Counted from the first letter of the stretch, positions 8,809 through 21,091 are shown. The stretch is DNA of 64,000 bases from Rheinheimera faecalis (GCF_021290965.1 NZ_JAJOYT010000009.1:62001-126000), one strand, 5' to 3'. Numbers and translations: made by a program. The notes: generated from the letters alone by a model not told the origin.

Positions 8809-10431
8809 TTGGGTCTGCGTCGTTTTTACCACATTTTAAAAACCTTGCTGCACTACGGGTTGGAACAATTGATCCCGCAGCAGTGGCAACCCTGGTATTT
8901 CCGTGCTGCACGCAGCTCTGCTTTCTGGTTGAAAAACCAACACCCGGATAAAACCGAAGGTGCACGTTTACGTTTAGCTTTACAGCAATTGGGGCCGGTT
9001 TGGGTCAAGTTTGGTCAGATGTTATCCACCCGCCGTGACTTGTTTCCCGAACAATGGGTGGATGAGCTGGCCAAGTTACAGGATAAAGTGGAAGCCTTCC
9101 CTGGTGATCAGGCCAGGCAGCTGATTATTCAGCAATTAGGTTTACAACAGATCACCGACTTATTTGAGCAGTTTGACGAAACACCACTGGCTTCAGCTTC
9201 TATTGCACAGGTACATAGCGCTCAGCTAAAACAAGCAGACGGCACTTTGGCTGATGTGGTGATTAAAGTGATTCGGCCTGATATCAGGCCACAAATTCTG
9301 GCTGATTTAGAATTGATGGATGCTTTGGCTGATTTAGTGGCTCGTTATCTGCCGGATGGCAAAAGATTACGTCCTAAAGAAGTTGTGGCAGAGTATCGCA
9401 AGACCATTCTGGATGAACTGGATTTGCAGCGTGAAGCCGCTAACGCCATTCAGCTAAAACGTAATTTTGAAGGCTCTGACTCACTCTATATCCCTTATGT
9501 TTACGCCGACCACAGCAGACCAGGCGTGATGGTGATGGAACGAATTTATGGTATTCCAGTGTCGGATTTGACTGCGCTAAAAGCTCAGGGTACCAATCTG
9601 GAATTGCTGGCCAAACGTGGAGTCGAGGTCTTTTTCACTCAAGTATTCCGTGACAGCTTTTTCCATGCCGATATGCATCCTGGTAATATTTTTGTCTCTT
9701 TTGAAACACCAGACAATCCGAAATACATTGGCATAGACTGCGGCATAGTCGGTACCTTAAATAAAGAAGATAAACGATATCTGGCAGAAAACTTCGTTGC
9801 TTTCTTTAACCGCGACTATTTAAAAGTTGCTCAGTTGCATGTGGATTCTGGCTGGGTGCCGGCTGACACCAGCGTTGAAGAATTTGAAAGCGCGATCCGT
9901 ACCGTTTGTGAACCTATTTTCCAAAAGCCGCTACAGGATATCTCTTTTGGTCAGGTGCTGTTTAATCTGTTTAATACAGCCCGTCGTTTTAATATGCAGG
10001 TTCAGCCGCAACTGGTATTGTTGCAAAAAACACTGTTGTATATTGAAGGCTTAGGGCGTCAGCTGTACCCACAACTGGATTTATGGCAAACCGCCAAACC
10101 ATTTCTGGAAAACTGGGTCAAACAGCAGATGGGACCCGCAGCCTTATGGCGCGAAATTAAAGCCAATTTACCATTTTGGGCAGAAAAGATGCCGGAAATG
10201 CCGGGCTTGTTGCATCACTACTTGCAACAGGGTCCAAAACAGCAAGCTCACTTGTTAGCTCAATTGCAGCAAGTACAGGCGCAACAACATCACCAGACTA
10301 AAAAACTGGCGAATGCGGTGCTGGCAGGTTGCAGTTTATTAGCAGCTGTCTTATTACTGACATCTGGCTGGTCTATAACAGCGGCGGGACTTGCACTGGT
10401 CGCAGTGGGTTTTGCCTTAAAAATTAACTGA
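8809..10431 (+). CDS. ubiB: UbiB, atypical kinase/ATPase of ubiquinone synthesis
   Basis: 540 residues. The start is TTG at 8809, two bases after the ubiJ stop, with CAGGCAGGAG upstream; the N-terminus ([22 protein letters not shown]) aligns with the start of E. coli UbiB. ADCK/ABC1 features are visible: the KxGQ motif ([10 protein letters not shown]), an Ala-rich nucleotide loop (ASASIAQVH), a catalytic-loop equivalent ([10 protein letters not shown]) and the metal-binding GIDCGIVG. Two C-terminal hydrophobic helices (about 497-537) anchor it in the membrane. Confidence 0.97.
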   Translation: MGLRRFYHILKTLLHYGLEQLIPQQWQPWYFRAARSSAFWLKNQHPDKTEGARLRLALQQLGPVWVKFGQMLSTRRDLFPEQWVDELAKLQDKVEAFPGDQARQLIIQQLGLQQITDLFEQFDETPLASASIAQVHSAQLKQADGTLADVVIKVIRPDIRPQILADLELMDALADLVARYLPDGKRLRPKEVVAEYRKTILDELDLQREAANAIQLKRNFEGSDSLYIPYVYADHSRPGVMVMERIYGIPVSDLTALKAQGTNLELLAKRGVEVFFTQVFRDSFFHADMHPGNIFVSFETPDNPKYIGIDCGIVGTLNKEDKRYLAENFVAFFNRDYLKVAQLHVDSGWVPADTSVEEFESAIRTVCEPIFQKPLQDISFGQVLFNLFNTARRFNMQVQPQLVLLQKTLLYIEGLGRQLYPQLDLWQTAKPFLENWVKQQMGPAALWREIKANLPFWAEKMPEMPGLLHHYLQQGPKQQAHLLAQLQQVQAQQHHQTKKLANAVLAGCSLLAAVLLLTSGWSITAAGLALVAVGFALKIN

Positions 10432-10479
10432 CGGACCAAAAGGTTCGTTACCGCAGTTTGGAAACCGAAGGAGAATAAC

Positions 10480-10743
10480 ATGGGTTTTGGTGGCATTAGT
10501 ATTTGGCAGTTATTGATCATCCTGGTGATTATTGTCCTGCTGTTTGGCACAAAGCGTCTGCGCGGCATAGGTACAGATTTGGGTTCAGCTATTAAAGGTT
10601 TCCGCAATTCGGTGAAAGATCCGGAAGAAACTGTAGAACCAGCAGCTCCTGTTGTTCAGCCACAGCAGCCACAAATTAAAGCTGAAGTGAAAGACTCAAC
10701 CCCTGTCAGCGCTGATCAGCCAAAAACGCCTGAACAACGCTAA
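10480..10743 (+). CDS. tatA: Sec-independent translocase subunit TatA
   Basis: Forms the pore assembly for twin-arginine export of folded proteins. 87 residues: one N-terminal membrane helix (about 4-21), the FG hinge (LLFGTKRLR), an amphipathic helix and a Pro/Gln-rich cytoplasmic tail. AAGGAG lies 8 bases before the ATG. No gap to tatB. Full length. Confidence 0.96.
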   Translation: MGFGGISIWQLLIILVIIVLLFGTKRLRGIGTDLGSAIKGFRNSVKDPEETVEPAAPVVQPQQPQIKAEVKDSTPVSADQPKTPEQR

Positions 10744-11136
10744 ATGAGCTTTTGGGAATTAGTTGTCATAGCCGTAGTTGCTCTGCTGGTCTTAGGCCCG
10801 GAGCGATTGCCTGGCGCTATTCGCAGTGTCAGTGGCTTTGTCCGCAGCGTGAAACAATTTGGCCAGCAAATGCAGGCCGAATTAAATGACGAACTGCGGG
10901 TTCAGGAGCTGCACGATAAGTTAAAACAGGCCGAAGAGAAGGGGTTGTTAAATCTGACCACTGAAGAAATGCAGGCCATGGCAGAGCTGCGCCAGGCAGC
11001 GGCCGATGTGACGAATCCTTATCCAGCTGCAAGCAAACCAATTGAGCCACAAACACAGCCGGTAGAGCCAGCGGCTCCTTCTTTATCCGTATCAGCAGAT
11101 CCAGTAGTAGCAGATGACAAAAACCACAAATCCTAA
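10744..11136 (+). CDS. tatB: Sec-independent translocase subunit TatB
   Basis: 130 residues. N-terminal helix with the TatB-type [11 protein letters not shown] hinge, a long amphipathic helix and a Pro-rich tail. With TatC it forms the receptor for twin-arginine signal peptides. It begins directly after the tatA stop, and its 3' end overlaps tatC by 23 bases, indicating translational coupling. Confidence 0.95.
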   Translation: MSFWELVVIAVVALLVLGPERLPGAIRSVSGFVRSVKQFGQQMQAELNDELRVQELHDKLKQAEEKGLLNLTTEEMQAMAELRQAAADVTNPYPAASKPIEPQTQPVEPAAPSLSVSADPVVADDKNHKS

Positions 11137-11872
11137 CAGCCTGTTAGGGCACCTGATTGAACTACGACGTCGCCTGTTAAATACAGTTATGGCTGTACTT
11201 TTGGTATTTATTTCTTTGGCTTATTTTGCAGCCGATATTTATCACCTGATGGCTTCGCCTTTAATGGCTGTATTGCCTGCTGGCGCCTCTATGATAGCGA
11301 CAGATGTAGCAGCACCATTTTTTGCCCCTTTTAAACTGACCTTTATTGTCGCACTTTGTCTGGCTGTGCCTTACATGCTGTGGCAAATCTGGTTGTTTGT
11401 CGCACCCGCTTTATACCAAAAAGAAAAGCATCTGGTCGCGCCGCTGATTATCTCCAGCACTGTGCTGTTTTATTGTGGTATCGCTTTTGCGTACTACATT
11501 GTGTTCCCTCTAGTGTTTGGTTTTTTCACCAGCGTGGCACCTGAAGGGGTAACCATAGCAACGGATATCAGCAGCTATCTGGATTTTGTTTTAAAACTTT
11601 TTTTCGCTTTTGGTTTATCTTTTGAAATTCCGGTCGCTGTATTGTTATTAGTATGGACAGGTGCAGTCACTCGTCAGCAACTTGTTGAAAAGCGCCCTTA
11701 CTTTGTTGTCTTTGCTTTTATTATCGGTATGTTGCTGACACCGCCTGATGTATTATCCCAGACACTACTGGCGGTCCCTATGTGTTTATTGTACGAATTG
11801 GGTGTATGGCTTAGCCGTTTTTATGTGCCAGTTGAATCAGATCCAGACGAAGTGTCTAATGAGGAAAAATAG
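11114..11872 (+). CDS. tatC: Twin-arginine translocase subunit TatC
   Basis: 252 residues, six predicted membrane helices. The N-terminal [13 protein letters not shown] and the loop around [15 protein letters not shown] are TatC signatures; TatC binds the RR motif of Tat substrates. The start lies inside the tatB reading frame. The 3' end meets the next gene with a one-base gap. Confidence 0.97.
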   Translation: MTKTTNPNSLLGHLIELRRRLLNTVMAVLLVFISLAYFAADIYHLMASPLMAVLPAGASMIATDVAAPFFAPFKLTFIVALCLAVPYMLWQIWLFVAPALYQKEKHLVAPLIISSTVLFYCGIAFAYYIVFPLVFGFFTSVAPEGVTIATDISSYLDFVLKLFFAFGLSFEIPVAVLLLVWTGAVTRQQLVEKRPYFVVFAFIIGMLLTPPDVLSQTLLAVPMCLLYELGVWLSRFYVPVESDPDEVSNEEK

Positions 11873-11873
11873 A

Positions 11874-12365
11874 ATGAAAAAAGCGCTTGTTATGTTGGCT
11901 TTGTTTGCTCCTGCTTTGTATGCAGCAGATTTATCCCAACAACTGGAACAGTGCCGTAGCCTGGGCAATGACCTGCAAAGGTTAGTTTGCTATGACAAAA
12001 TGAACACAGCGGCAGCTGGCGCTTATGTGAAAGCCATTTCTAACAGCGGAAGCACGGTTCAGACTGTGAATGTTGCTCCTGTCGCGCCAACTAAAGAAGA
12101 ATTTGGTCTGGAACGTAAAGTCGAAGCGGCTAAAGAAGAAGTTGAGATTCAAAATCTGGAGTTGGTGTTACAAAGTGTTGACACTAATCGTCAGGGCATG
12201 ATGATTTTCACTTTTGATAATGGTCAGGTTTGGCGCCAGACTTCAAAAGATATCTTCACAGCCACACCAGGCAGCACTTATATCATCGAGCGTGGTTTGT
12301 TAGGCTCTTTCTTTATGAATAAAGAAGGCACAAACCGCAAAACCAGAGTATTACGTGAAAAGTAA
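11874..12365 (+). CDS. Secreted hypothetical protein in the tat operon
   Basis: 163 residues from the ATG at 11874 (a longer frame to 11748 lies inside tatC). The basic start and hydrophobic stretch ending ALYAAD form a Sec signal peptide with AxA-type cleavage. The mature N-terminus carries the pattern QCRSLGNDLQRLVCYDKM, a Cys-(Leu)-Arg-x-x-CYD motif shared by several periplasmic small-protein families of unknown function. The C-terminal half is beta-rich. GAGGAAAAAT lies upstream. Tight spacing to tatC and tatD says it is cotranscribed. Confidence 0.75.
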   Translation: MKKALVMLALFAPALYAADLSQQLEQCRSLGNDLQRLVCYDKMNTAAAGAYVKAISNSGSTVQTVNVAPVAPTKEEFGLERKVEAAKEEVEIQNLELVLQSVDTNRQGMMIFTFDNGQVWRQTSKDIFTATPGSTYIIERGLLGSFFMNKEGTNRKTRVLREK

Positions 12366-12366
12366 T

Positions 12367-13163
12367 ATGCCATTATGGTTTGATGCTGGCGTCAATTTAT
12401 TCAGCGATCGCTTTAACAGCGATCGCGACGACGTTGTGCGGCAAGCCAGAAATGTCCATGTTAAGGAAATGCTGCTGATTAGCAGCGATCTGGCTGAAAG
12501 CCAGTTGAATACCCATTATTGTTCGAATCATCCATCCTTGTATTGCACTGCAGGTGTACACCCTCATCAGGCTGCCGGAGTATCCGCCGGATGGATAGCC
12601 CATCTGGAAAGCCTGTTGCAGGACCCGCACGTTGTCGCTGTGGGTGAATGTGGTCTGGATTTCAACAGAAACTTTTCAACTCCAGAACAACAAATCGAAG
12701 TTTTTGAGGCTCAATTAGCCTTGGCAACAGGACTCAACAAGCCTGTTTATCTGCACGAACGTGATGCCTTTCCAACCCAAATCAGTTTATTAAAAAATCA
12801 CCCTGGCTTAAGTGGCATAGCGCACTGCTTTACCGGAGACAGCTCGCAATTAAAAGCTTACCTGGATTTGGGACTTTATATTGGAATAACTGGCTGGTTA
12901 TGTGACACCAAACGTGGCCAGAGTTTAATAGACGCTGTCCGTTATTTGCCATTGGACAGATTAGTACTGGAAACTGACGCCCCATTTTTATTGCCTAAAA
13001 CTATGGCACCTAAACCTAAATCAAGCCGGAACGAACCAGCCTACTTGCCAGCAATTGCGGCACAGTTTGCTGATATGACTGGCCACAGCCTTGACGAGAT
13101 AGCTCTGCATAGCAGGAGAAACAGCCTGACCCTGTTTCAGATCACAGCAGATGAGCACTATTT

Positions 13164-13167
<4 letters not shown>
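12367..13167 (+). CDS. tatD: TatD family metal-dependent hydrolase (3'-5' exonuclease)
   Basis: 266 residues from the ATG at 12367; a GTG twelve bases upstream (12355) is possible but would overlap the preceding gene. TIM-barrel nuclease acting in DNA quality control and repair. Metal-ligand motifs are visible: AGVHPHQA, GECGLDF, a His in YLHERDAF, HCFTGD and ETDAPFLLP. The first motif is FDAGVNL where many family members have a DxHxH, like E. coli TatD (FDIGVNL). The last bases overlap the next start as ATGA. Confidence 0.93.
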
Positions 13168-14919
<1,752 letters not shown>

Positions 14920-14934
14920 AGTTAAGCCGCAGCA

Positions 14935-14969
14935 TTGGCGGTCTCACTGAGCTATCAGTGGTACCGCCA
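14935..14969. repeat. Inverted repeat at the convergent hemB/regulator junction
   Basis: Arms TGGCGG/CCGCCA and CACTGA/TCAGTG around a GCTA loop with a 3x3 internal loop. It overlaps the stop codon of the minus-strand gene. No T-run on either side, so it is at best a weak or Rho-assisted terminator. Confidence 0.4.
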
Positions 14970-17028
14970 TTAAGTTAGCTTCTCTTCGGCCATACATAGA
15001 GACTACAAACTCATCCTCACTGACTGCAGTTACAGAACGGCTGGTTTTAATACTGCGTCCAGGCACTCTGAATAATTCCTCGCCGGAGCTTTGCCCCCAG
15101 GCTTTAAACATCCACAAGTCGGCATCAGGTAAACGTTGCAGGTAATAAATGCCCTTTTCATCCACTAACCAATTGCCCCAATCCACTTCAGCCAACTGTG
15201 GCACCAGCAATTGTTCTGTCCCTTTTTGATCCTGAAGCCAAATACCGCCCGTTAAAGCCTTCACATACAACAATCCACCGTCCGGCGCTTCTCGTGCAAA
15301 AATACCGCCCTTCACTGTATGTTGCTGCGAAATGCCTGATTGCAAATCCAGCCGCCAAATCTGCCAATCACCGCTAATATTTGAGCTGAAATATAAACTT
15401 CGACCATCCCGGCTCCAACTGGCATGCTGGCTTTCAAAAGGTTTTTCGCTGACGGGTTTAAAATCCGGACCAGACAAAGTGCCGAGATAAAGCTGGACAG
15501 GTTCATTTTCGTTGCTGCGTGCAGGCACCACAAAATGCTCGCCATCCGGTGCCAGACTGGCAATATCCACCAGCCCTTCATAAGTCGTATGTACCCGCTG
15601 CACCTTTGTTTGAGCTAAATCAGAATGCCATAAATCAAAACGACCACTACGACTGGACATAAACAGCAGCCGATCCGAAGAGGCTTTGTACTCAGGATAT
15701 AATTCACGCCCTAAAGTTTTGGGCATCAACATGGGTTCCTGTCCCTTCTTAATGCGATACAACTGCTCCTCACTATTGTATTGGGTGTACACCAGTTCAG
15801 GCTGAGGCCCAAGTCTGACCGCGATACGGCCAGGCGCTTTGACATAAGACAATGGAGTAATTTGTCCTGTTTGTACTGAGATTTGTAAAATCGACAACTC
15901 GCCTTGCCAGACGCTGTTGAAATACAGGAATTTGTCGTCCGGACTCCAGGCCAGAGAATAGATATACAAAGGATCTTTAGTTAAGGCTCTGCTGCTGCCA
16001 TCGCTTTGGCGCAGATAAATCATACCCAGATGTTTGGTCTGGCGAACATAAGCAAGCTGGCCACTGTGATTGGCGAAAGCCAGCGGATAATCCTGCGTAT
16101 CAGCACGGGGCGACGATAATCTTTCCATACGGCCAGTGCTCATATCACGACCTTGTATATTCACACCTCCCAGCTCATTCACCGCAGCAAAAGCCAGCAT
16201 ATTGGTGCTGGCAGACCAGGACAAAGTGTTTTGCAAATGCTGATGAAAACAATTAGCTAAGGTGGCAGTTTGATCTGAAGTCAAATCCAGCACCCTGACC
16301 TGACAGTCGTTCTGCTGGACAGCAAGATAAGCCAATTGTTGTTGATCGGGTGACCAGGCTGGGGCTGTTGCATACTGATGTTCCGGTGTCAGACGTACAG
16401 CTGCTTTGCTCATCTGCTGTAAATCTAGTCGGAAGATACCAGGTGCCTGGCCAGGAGCGTCCGCCATAAAGGCCATGTAACGGCCATCACGACTAAAACT
16501 TGGCATTTCCTCCACGCCCAGCAAGGACGTCAGCTGGCGTGGCCGTATATCGGGTTTTAGTGCAGTCTCAATCTGAGCTGGTTGCTGCCGGTTGAACCAC
16601 AAGATTATTATAACCACTACCATACTTAAACCGAGCAGCCACCAAACCCAACGCCTGGAGGAAGCTGCAGTTTGACTCAGACTGTTTCGATAGTCAGCAT
16701 GAACAGGCTGAGGTAACGCCGCCAATTCATAACCGGTTTTGGCAATGGTCAGTATCAATTCCTGCTCTGCACCCGCCTGCTCAAAAGCTTTACGCAGTTG
16801 CCATACTGCATTGGTCAGGCCCTTTTGTCCTACCGCATCATTACCGGACCAAATACGCTGAATGAGCTCTTGTCGACTCACAGCTCTGTCCTGATGCTGA
16901 ATTAAATATTGCAGTACTTCAAATACACGTGCTGGTAGTTGCACTTCGCTCAGTGGTCCGGAAATTTTGTGGTTATCACTCTGGATCAGGCAAGGTCCAA
17001 GCACTACATCAGGGAAATCGGGCAACAT
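14944..17028 (-). CDS. CadC-like membrane transcriptional regulator with WD40-like (PD40) propeller
   Basis: 694 residues. Residues 1-103 form an OmpR/PhoB-type winged-helix DNA-binding domain (RVFEVLQYLIQHQDRAVSRQ, then LTNAVWQLRKAF). One membrane helix follows at about 127-145, then a ~530-residue periplasmic TolB/PD40-type beta-propeller (FSRDGRYMAFM, WSPDQQQLAYL, WSPDDKFLYF, WSRDGRSLYF). Known relatives such as CadC and ToxR bind DNA while anchored in the membrane and sense the periplasm. It is divergent from the subtilase pair, so control of those genes is a reasonable inference. Confidence 0.88.
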   Translation of the reverse strand: MLPDFPDVVLGPCLIQSDNHKISGPLSEVQLPARVFEVLQYLIQHQDRAVSRQELIQRIWSGNDAVGQKGLTNAVWQLRKAFEQAGAEQELILTIAKTGYELAALPQPVHADYRNSLSQTAASSRRWVWWLLGLSMVVVIIILWFNRQQPAQIETALKPDIRPRQLTSLLGVEEMPSFSRDGRYMAFMADAPGQAPGIFRLDLQQMSKAAVRLTPEHQYATAPAWSPDQQQLAYLAVQQNDCQVRVLDLTSDQTATLANCFHQHLQNTLSWSASTNMLAFAAVNELGGVNIQGRDMSTGRMERLSSPRADTQDYPLAFANHSGQLAYVRQTKHLGMIYLRQSDGSSRALTKDPLYIYSLAWSPDDKFLYFNSVWQGELSILQISVQTGQITPLSYVKAPGRIAVRLGPQPELVYTQYNSEEQLYRIKKGQEPMLMPKTLGRELYPEYKASSDRLLFMSSRSGRFDLWHSDLAQTKVQRVHTTYEGLVDIASLAPDGEHFVVPARSNENEPVQLYLGTLSGPDFKPVSEKPFESQHASWSRDGRSLYFSSNISGDWQIWRLDLQSGISQQHTVKGGIFAREAPDGGLLYVKALTGGIWLQDQKGTEQLLVPQLAEVDWGNWLVDEKGIYYLQRLPDADLWMFKAWGQSSGEELFRVPGRSIKTSRSVTAVSEDEFVVSMYGRREANLMAVPLIAQ

Positions 17029-17406
17029 AAAATCCTGTCATAAAGGCGCAAAATTTATACTTTTTCTAATGGGTTTCTGCACTTGTATAACAGCAGCTGA
17101 CAGAGTGTCAATGCCAACGGTGCTCACCCAGCCCGCCATATTGTTAACGACTGTAATCCAATGTTTTATGGCGTTAAAACATGTTGGCATAACCACAAAA
17201 GGAACAGACTAACCAATTGATTAATAACGGATAGATAATTTAAAGATATATATTCGACAGAAAACTGAGAATCCCCCTATTGAGCCAGAATCGGCAGTTT
17301 TGTTAGCGTCAAACTGTCATTTTCCGGTCATATCAGCTTGCCCGCAAAAGACATAAAAATAACTAAAAAAACCTAATTCCAGGTGTAACAATTTAAAGAG
17401 GATTCC
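17029..17406. other. Divergent intergenic region between the regulator and the subtilase pair
   Basis: 378 bases without a gene, AT-rich between about 17215 and 17260. It holds a clear palindrome at 17161-17182 and AAAGAGGA ahead of the first subtilase-like gene. Probably contains both promoters and the operator of the membrane regulator; I cannot place the promoters with confidence. Confidence 0.5.
17161..17182. promoter_or_regulatory. Palindromic candidate operator
   Basis: Perfect 8-base arms ATGTTTTA / TAAAACAT separated by six bases, with no T-run, in the middle of the divergent region. The size suits a dimeric DNA-binding protein; assignment to the adjacent membrane regulator is inference. 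Confidence 0.45.
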
Positions 17407-20400
17407 ATGCCAAGAACTATTCACAGTCTGGCGGGGGCTATACTGGCGGCACTGTCGTCAACTCCTGCTTTGGCGGCAACAGCTCATCTGCCCGTCTTGT
17501 CAGAACAAAAGCCTTTTGCGGCCACCACAATAGCTGCAGATACAGTGGCCGTTTACAGCATTGAACTGAAACTCGACAGCGCCTTACAACAAGGCCAGGT
17601 TGATAAAGCTCAACATCAGGCCATCAAAAAACAACAAGCACAATTTATCAGCACTCTGAAAAGTCAGTTTGGTCAGATCAAAGTGCTGGGACAAAGTGTA
17701 CTGTTTGACAACCAGATCTCTGTAGAACTGTCCGAACAACAGGCAACGCAATTGACATCTATGGCGGATGTGAAAAAAGTCACCAAACTTGACCCCGCTT
17801 TAAAAGCCCAGTTACTCAGCACACAACCTGTTCCGCAACAGCTGCATAAATTTGCTGCGTCCGCAGAACTGCCGGCCGCGTTGGCAGGCCTGGATGGTGG
17901 CAAAGGGGTCACCATAGCCGTTTTATCTACAGGTGTGGATTACACTCACAAGTTATTAGGTGGAGCCGGTACAGCCGAAGCTTATCAACAAGCCATTAAA
18001 AATGCGGGGGGCCCCTACAAAGGCTTTCCTACCACTGTAGTGACCTCAGGCCGTGACTTTATTTCCGACCACCCCGACTTCAGCTTTGGTTATGACGACA
18101 ACCCTATTGAATCTGACCTTGTCTATGAATTACCAGGTGGTGCATATCCTACAGGCCGCGGCACCTTGCTGGCGTCCTATATTCACCAGTTAGCACCGGC
18201 AGCACAAATTCGCGCTGGTAAAATGTATAACATCATGGCGGAAAACGGCGAAATTGCTTCTCTGGCAGGTCCGGATCACGCCATTTTATCCAGAGCTATG
18301 GAATGGGCTTTAGACCCAAATGGCGATGGTGATTTATCAGATAAAGCTGATGTGATTTTGTTAGATTTCCAATTTTACGGCCATGGTATCTATAGCCAGA
18401 AAGACAATGGTGGAGACCAGTTATCCTTATATGCTGCAGCCATTCAAAGAGCTGCCAGTGCAGGCTCGTTATTAGTGGTTGCTCAGGGGGAATTTGAGTC
18501 ATCGAACCGTTTCGCTACCCCTTATCAGGCCACTGCACCTGCGGCTTTGGCGGTAGGCTCTGCCTATACAGATGGCGACCGAATAAAAGTCGATGCCAAC
18601 TCACCTCACGGCCCTGTTCGTGGTGAACTGGAGTTATTAAAGCCCGACGTCATAGCGCAAGCCAAAGATATTACCGCAGCAGCTGTAGGCACTGGTGAAG
18701 CCACGGCCACAGCTCAAGGTTCTATTTATGCAGCAGCTCATGCCGCCGCTACTGCAGCTGTATTAAAAGCCCAACATCCGAAGTTAACAGGTGTTGAGCT
18801 GAAGGCTTTGATTAACACAACCGCCAATGCAGAAGTCATGACACCAGATGGTGGAGCGCAGGCTGAAGTCAGTTGGATAGGCCATGGTGTAGTAGATGCA
18901 ACCTCAGCACAAAAAAGCGCTTTATTAGCCTGGGATGCAGACACCAACCAAACTGGTATTAACTTTGGCTTGCAGGAAGTACCAGCGAATCAAAGCACAA
19001 CCTTAAGCCGGCATATTTATCTGCGCAACCTAACCGACAAAGCATTAACCTACAAAATTGCAGTCAATGCCAATCAGCCGGAGCGTCATAAAGCCTTAAG
19101 CTGGCAACATGCCACTTCTGTCACTATTGGTGCAGGCCGCTCAACCTTAGTTCCGGTTAGCTTAACGATCGACTCTGCTTTATTGGCTAACTGGCCTATG
19201 TTGACGGGTGACGATTACAGCGCAGAAAAATGGCGTGAAACTGAACTGGATGGTTATATTCAATTGAGTAGTGAAGGCCAGCCAACCAGTCAATTGGCTT
19301 GGCAGGTTAGAGCCAGAACCAAAGCTGATATACAGAAAAACTACAGCAGCTTTGACGAGTTTTTATCTTTAGATGGTTATCGCTCCACCATAGGGGCTAA
19401 GTACTTTGAGAATTATAAAGTATTGGCTCAGGACTTTAAAAACACTTCAGATAAAACGGTCGAATATGCGGTTTACCCTACCTTAAGGCAACGCACTGCT
19501 ATGCCTGTGCATCTGCAGGAGTCTGAAGGTGCGGTACTTAAAGCTGTAGGCAATGGTGTATTTCCTGATGCCAGTTGCAGCAGTGGTCAGAAGTTTTCTG
19601 TAGCCACCAGCTTTTTCCTGCCAAAAGAACTCGCAACAGCGAATTACATCGAACGTGGCGATGCGCTGGTAGCCTGGGAGATTTTTAAACACGACTTTAC
19701 CGCCAATAATGCCACTCTGCCCGCCAATCAGGCATTAACAAACAGTACCGAAGCCGACGTATTGCTGCGTGGTTATGTCAGTATTGATTTTGTTACGGGT
19801 AAACCTGTGGGTTACTACACCGACCTGAGTATGGAATACGATATCAATAATCCTACTGCCCGTTTTAAGCCTACTAAATTGCCGGTCCGTTTTACCAGCG
19901 ACAGTAGCAATGTATTGGTGGAATATTGCCTGGAAGAGCTTGAGCCATGGGGAATTATTCCGGAAGATTTAAACCATAATTTAGGTTATATCGTCAGCAC
20001 TGACCGTGACGCCATGCCTGAAGCCTCTGAACCTATCATGCAGTTTAATCCGGTTAATATGGGTGCCATTCACATTACCTACGAATATGACTGGTTCGGT
20101 AATCTGATTGAAAAAACAGACAACCAATCCAATCGGATTTTATTAAGTCCGGCCCCTGTAGCAGAACCTGAACGTGTTTACACTGAACGACTGAGCTTAG
20201 CTCCTGGTGAGTCCGCCACTATTACCGGCATCAACGAGGGTTACTGCGGCTTTGGTTATACCTGTGGTAACGGTTTTATGTTGATGGCTCTGGACTCCAA
20301 CTTTAACCTGGTAGCTGAAATCAGAACAGGTGATACCAAAAGCACCATTGCGACGCCAAGAGCAGGCCAACAATTCCTGACGCTTGAACATACGGCAACT

Positions 20401-21039
20401 GGCACCAGCCTGGGTTTTGTGCAACTGGATAGTTTTGGTTATTTTGCTGAAGGTGGTCAGTTGACATCGGATCGCAAACATCTGTTAGCCATAGTGGATG
20501 CAATTCCGGGCAATCCCATCCGTTTAACTCCTGAAGGCGAATTGTTGGTGGCCAACGCCGACACTTTGGACTTTGAAACCCAATCTGAACTGACCTTTAA
20601 GGTTCAAGCCAACCTGGGGGACGACATGCTTTCTGCTGCAGTTCCAGTCACAGTCAAGTTGCAAAACATCAATGACAATGCTCCACAACTGTCCAGCGCA
20701 GTACAAACCAGTTATCAATTGACGACCGGCCAGGAAGTCTCTGTGTCATTAAGCACCTGGTTTAGTGACGCAGATCAAGACGGCTTAACTTTAAGTCTAA
20801 GCGCTTTACCAACGGGCCTGAAGTACAACGCAGAACAACAGCTGTTGCATGGCACCGTCTCGCAAAGCAGCACTATTACCGTCACAGCCACGGATGGCGA
20901 CCATAAAACTACAGCTGAACTGAAGCTGACAGTGCCTGAAGCTCCGGCTCAAAGCTCTGGCGGTAGTATCAGTTATTTGTGGTTAGTTCTGCTGGGAATG
21001 ACTGGTGTTATGCACTTAGCTCAGCGTCGCGCCGCTTAA
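17407..21039 (+). CDS. Secreted subtilase-fold protein lacking the catalytic triad (pseudoprotease), GlyGly-CTERM-like
   Basis: 1210 residues: signal peptide (about 1-24), inhibitor-I9-like propeptide (about 45-140), subtilase fold (about 160-510), beta-rich middle, cadherin-like and putative-Ig repeats (about 1010-1180), and a C-terminal SSGG, hydrophobic helix and AQRRAA resembling the GlyGly-CTERM signal cut by rhombosortase. Where active S8 enzymes have DTG, GHGT, GN and GTSMA, this protein has STG (Ser174), GRGT (Arg251), GE (Glu362) and GSIYA (Ile440). All four key residues are changed, so it should not be a protease. The frame is intact over 3.6 kb, so it is not a decaying gene. Its neighbour is an intact homologue. 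Confidence 0.85.
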   Translation: MPRTIHSLAGAILAALSSTPALAATAHLPVLSEQKPFAATTIAADTVAVYSIELKLDSALQQGQVDKAQHQAIKKQQAQFISTLKSQFGQIKVLGQSVLFDNQISVELSEQQATQLTSMADVKKVTKLDPALKAQLLSTQPVPQQLHKFAASAELPAALAGLDGGKGVTIAVLSTGVDYTHKLLGGAGTAEAYQQAIKNAGGPYKGFPTTVVTSGRDFISDHPDFSFGYDDNPIESDLVYELPGGAYPTGRGTLLASYIHQLAPAAQIRAGKMYNIMAENGEIASLAGPDHAILSRAMEWALDPNGDGDLSDKADVILLDFQFYGHGIYSQKDNGGDQLSLYAAAIQRAASAGSLLVVAQGEFESSNRFATPYQATAPAALAVGSAYTDGDRIKVDANSPHGPVRGELELLKPDVIAQAKDITAAAVGTGEATATAQGSIYAAAHAAATAAVLKAQHPKLTGVELKALINTTANAEVMTPDGGAQAEVSWIGHGVVDATSAQKSALLAWDADTNQTGINFGLQEVPANQSTTLSRHIYLRNLTDKALTYKIAVNANQPERHKALSWQHATSVTIGAGRSTLVPVSLTIDSALLANWPMLTGDDYSAEKWRETELDGYIQLSSEGQPTSQLAWQVRARTKADIQKNYSSFDEFLSLDGYRSTIGAKYFENYKVLAQDFKNTSDKTVEYAVYPTLRQRTAMPVHLQESEGAVLKAVGNGVFPDASCSSGQKFSVATSFFLPKELATANYIERGDALVAWEIFKHDFTANNATLPANQALTNSTEADVLLRGYVSIDFVTGKPVGYYTDLSMEYDINNPTARFKPTKLPVRFTSDSSNVLVEYCLEELEPWGIIPEDLNHNLGYIVSTDRDAMPEASEPIMQFNPVNMGAIHITYEYDWFGNLIEKTDNQSNRILLSPAPVAEPERVYTERLSLAPGESATITGINEGYCGFGYTCGNGFMLMALDSNFNLVAEIRTGDTKSTIATPRAGQQFLTLEHTATGTSLGFVQLDSFGYFAEGGQLTSDRKHLLAIVDAIPGNPIRLTPEGELLVANADTLDFETQSELTFKVQANLGDDMLSAAVPVTVKLQNINDNAPQLSSAVQTSYQLTTGQEVSVSLSTWFSDADQDGLTLSLSALPTGLKYNAEQQLLHGTVSQSSTITVTATDGDHKTTAELKLTVPEAPAQSSGGSISYLWLVLLGMTGVMHLAQRRAA

Positions 21040-21053
21040 CTGAATCCGACAAA

Positions 21054-21070
21054 GGCTCCCTGTGGGAGCC
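21054..21070 (+). repeat. Hairpin between the two subtilase genes
   Basis: GGCTCCC / GGGAGCC around a TGT loop in the 52-base gap. No T-run follows, so it more likely adjusts mRNA stability or relative expression within an operon than terminates. Confidence 0.5.
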
Positions 21071-21091
21071 ACAAACAATAAAGGTTAGTTT

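Noticed and set aside
17407-21039. Calling the first subtilase-like gene a pseudogene
   Set aside because: The frame is intact across 1210 codons with complete domains and sorting signals; only the catalytic residues are changed.
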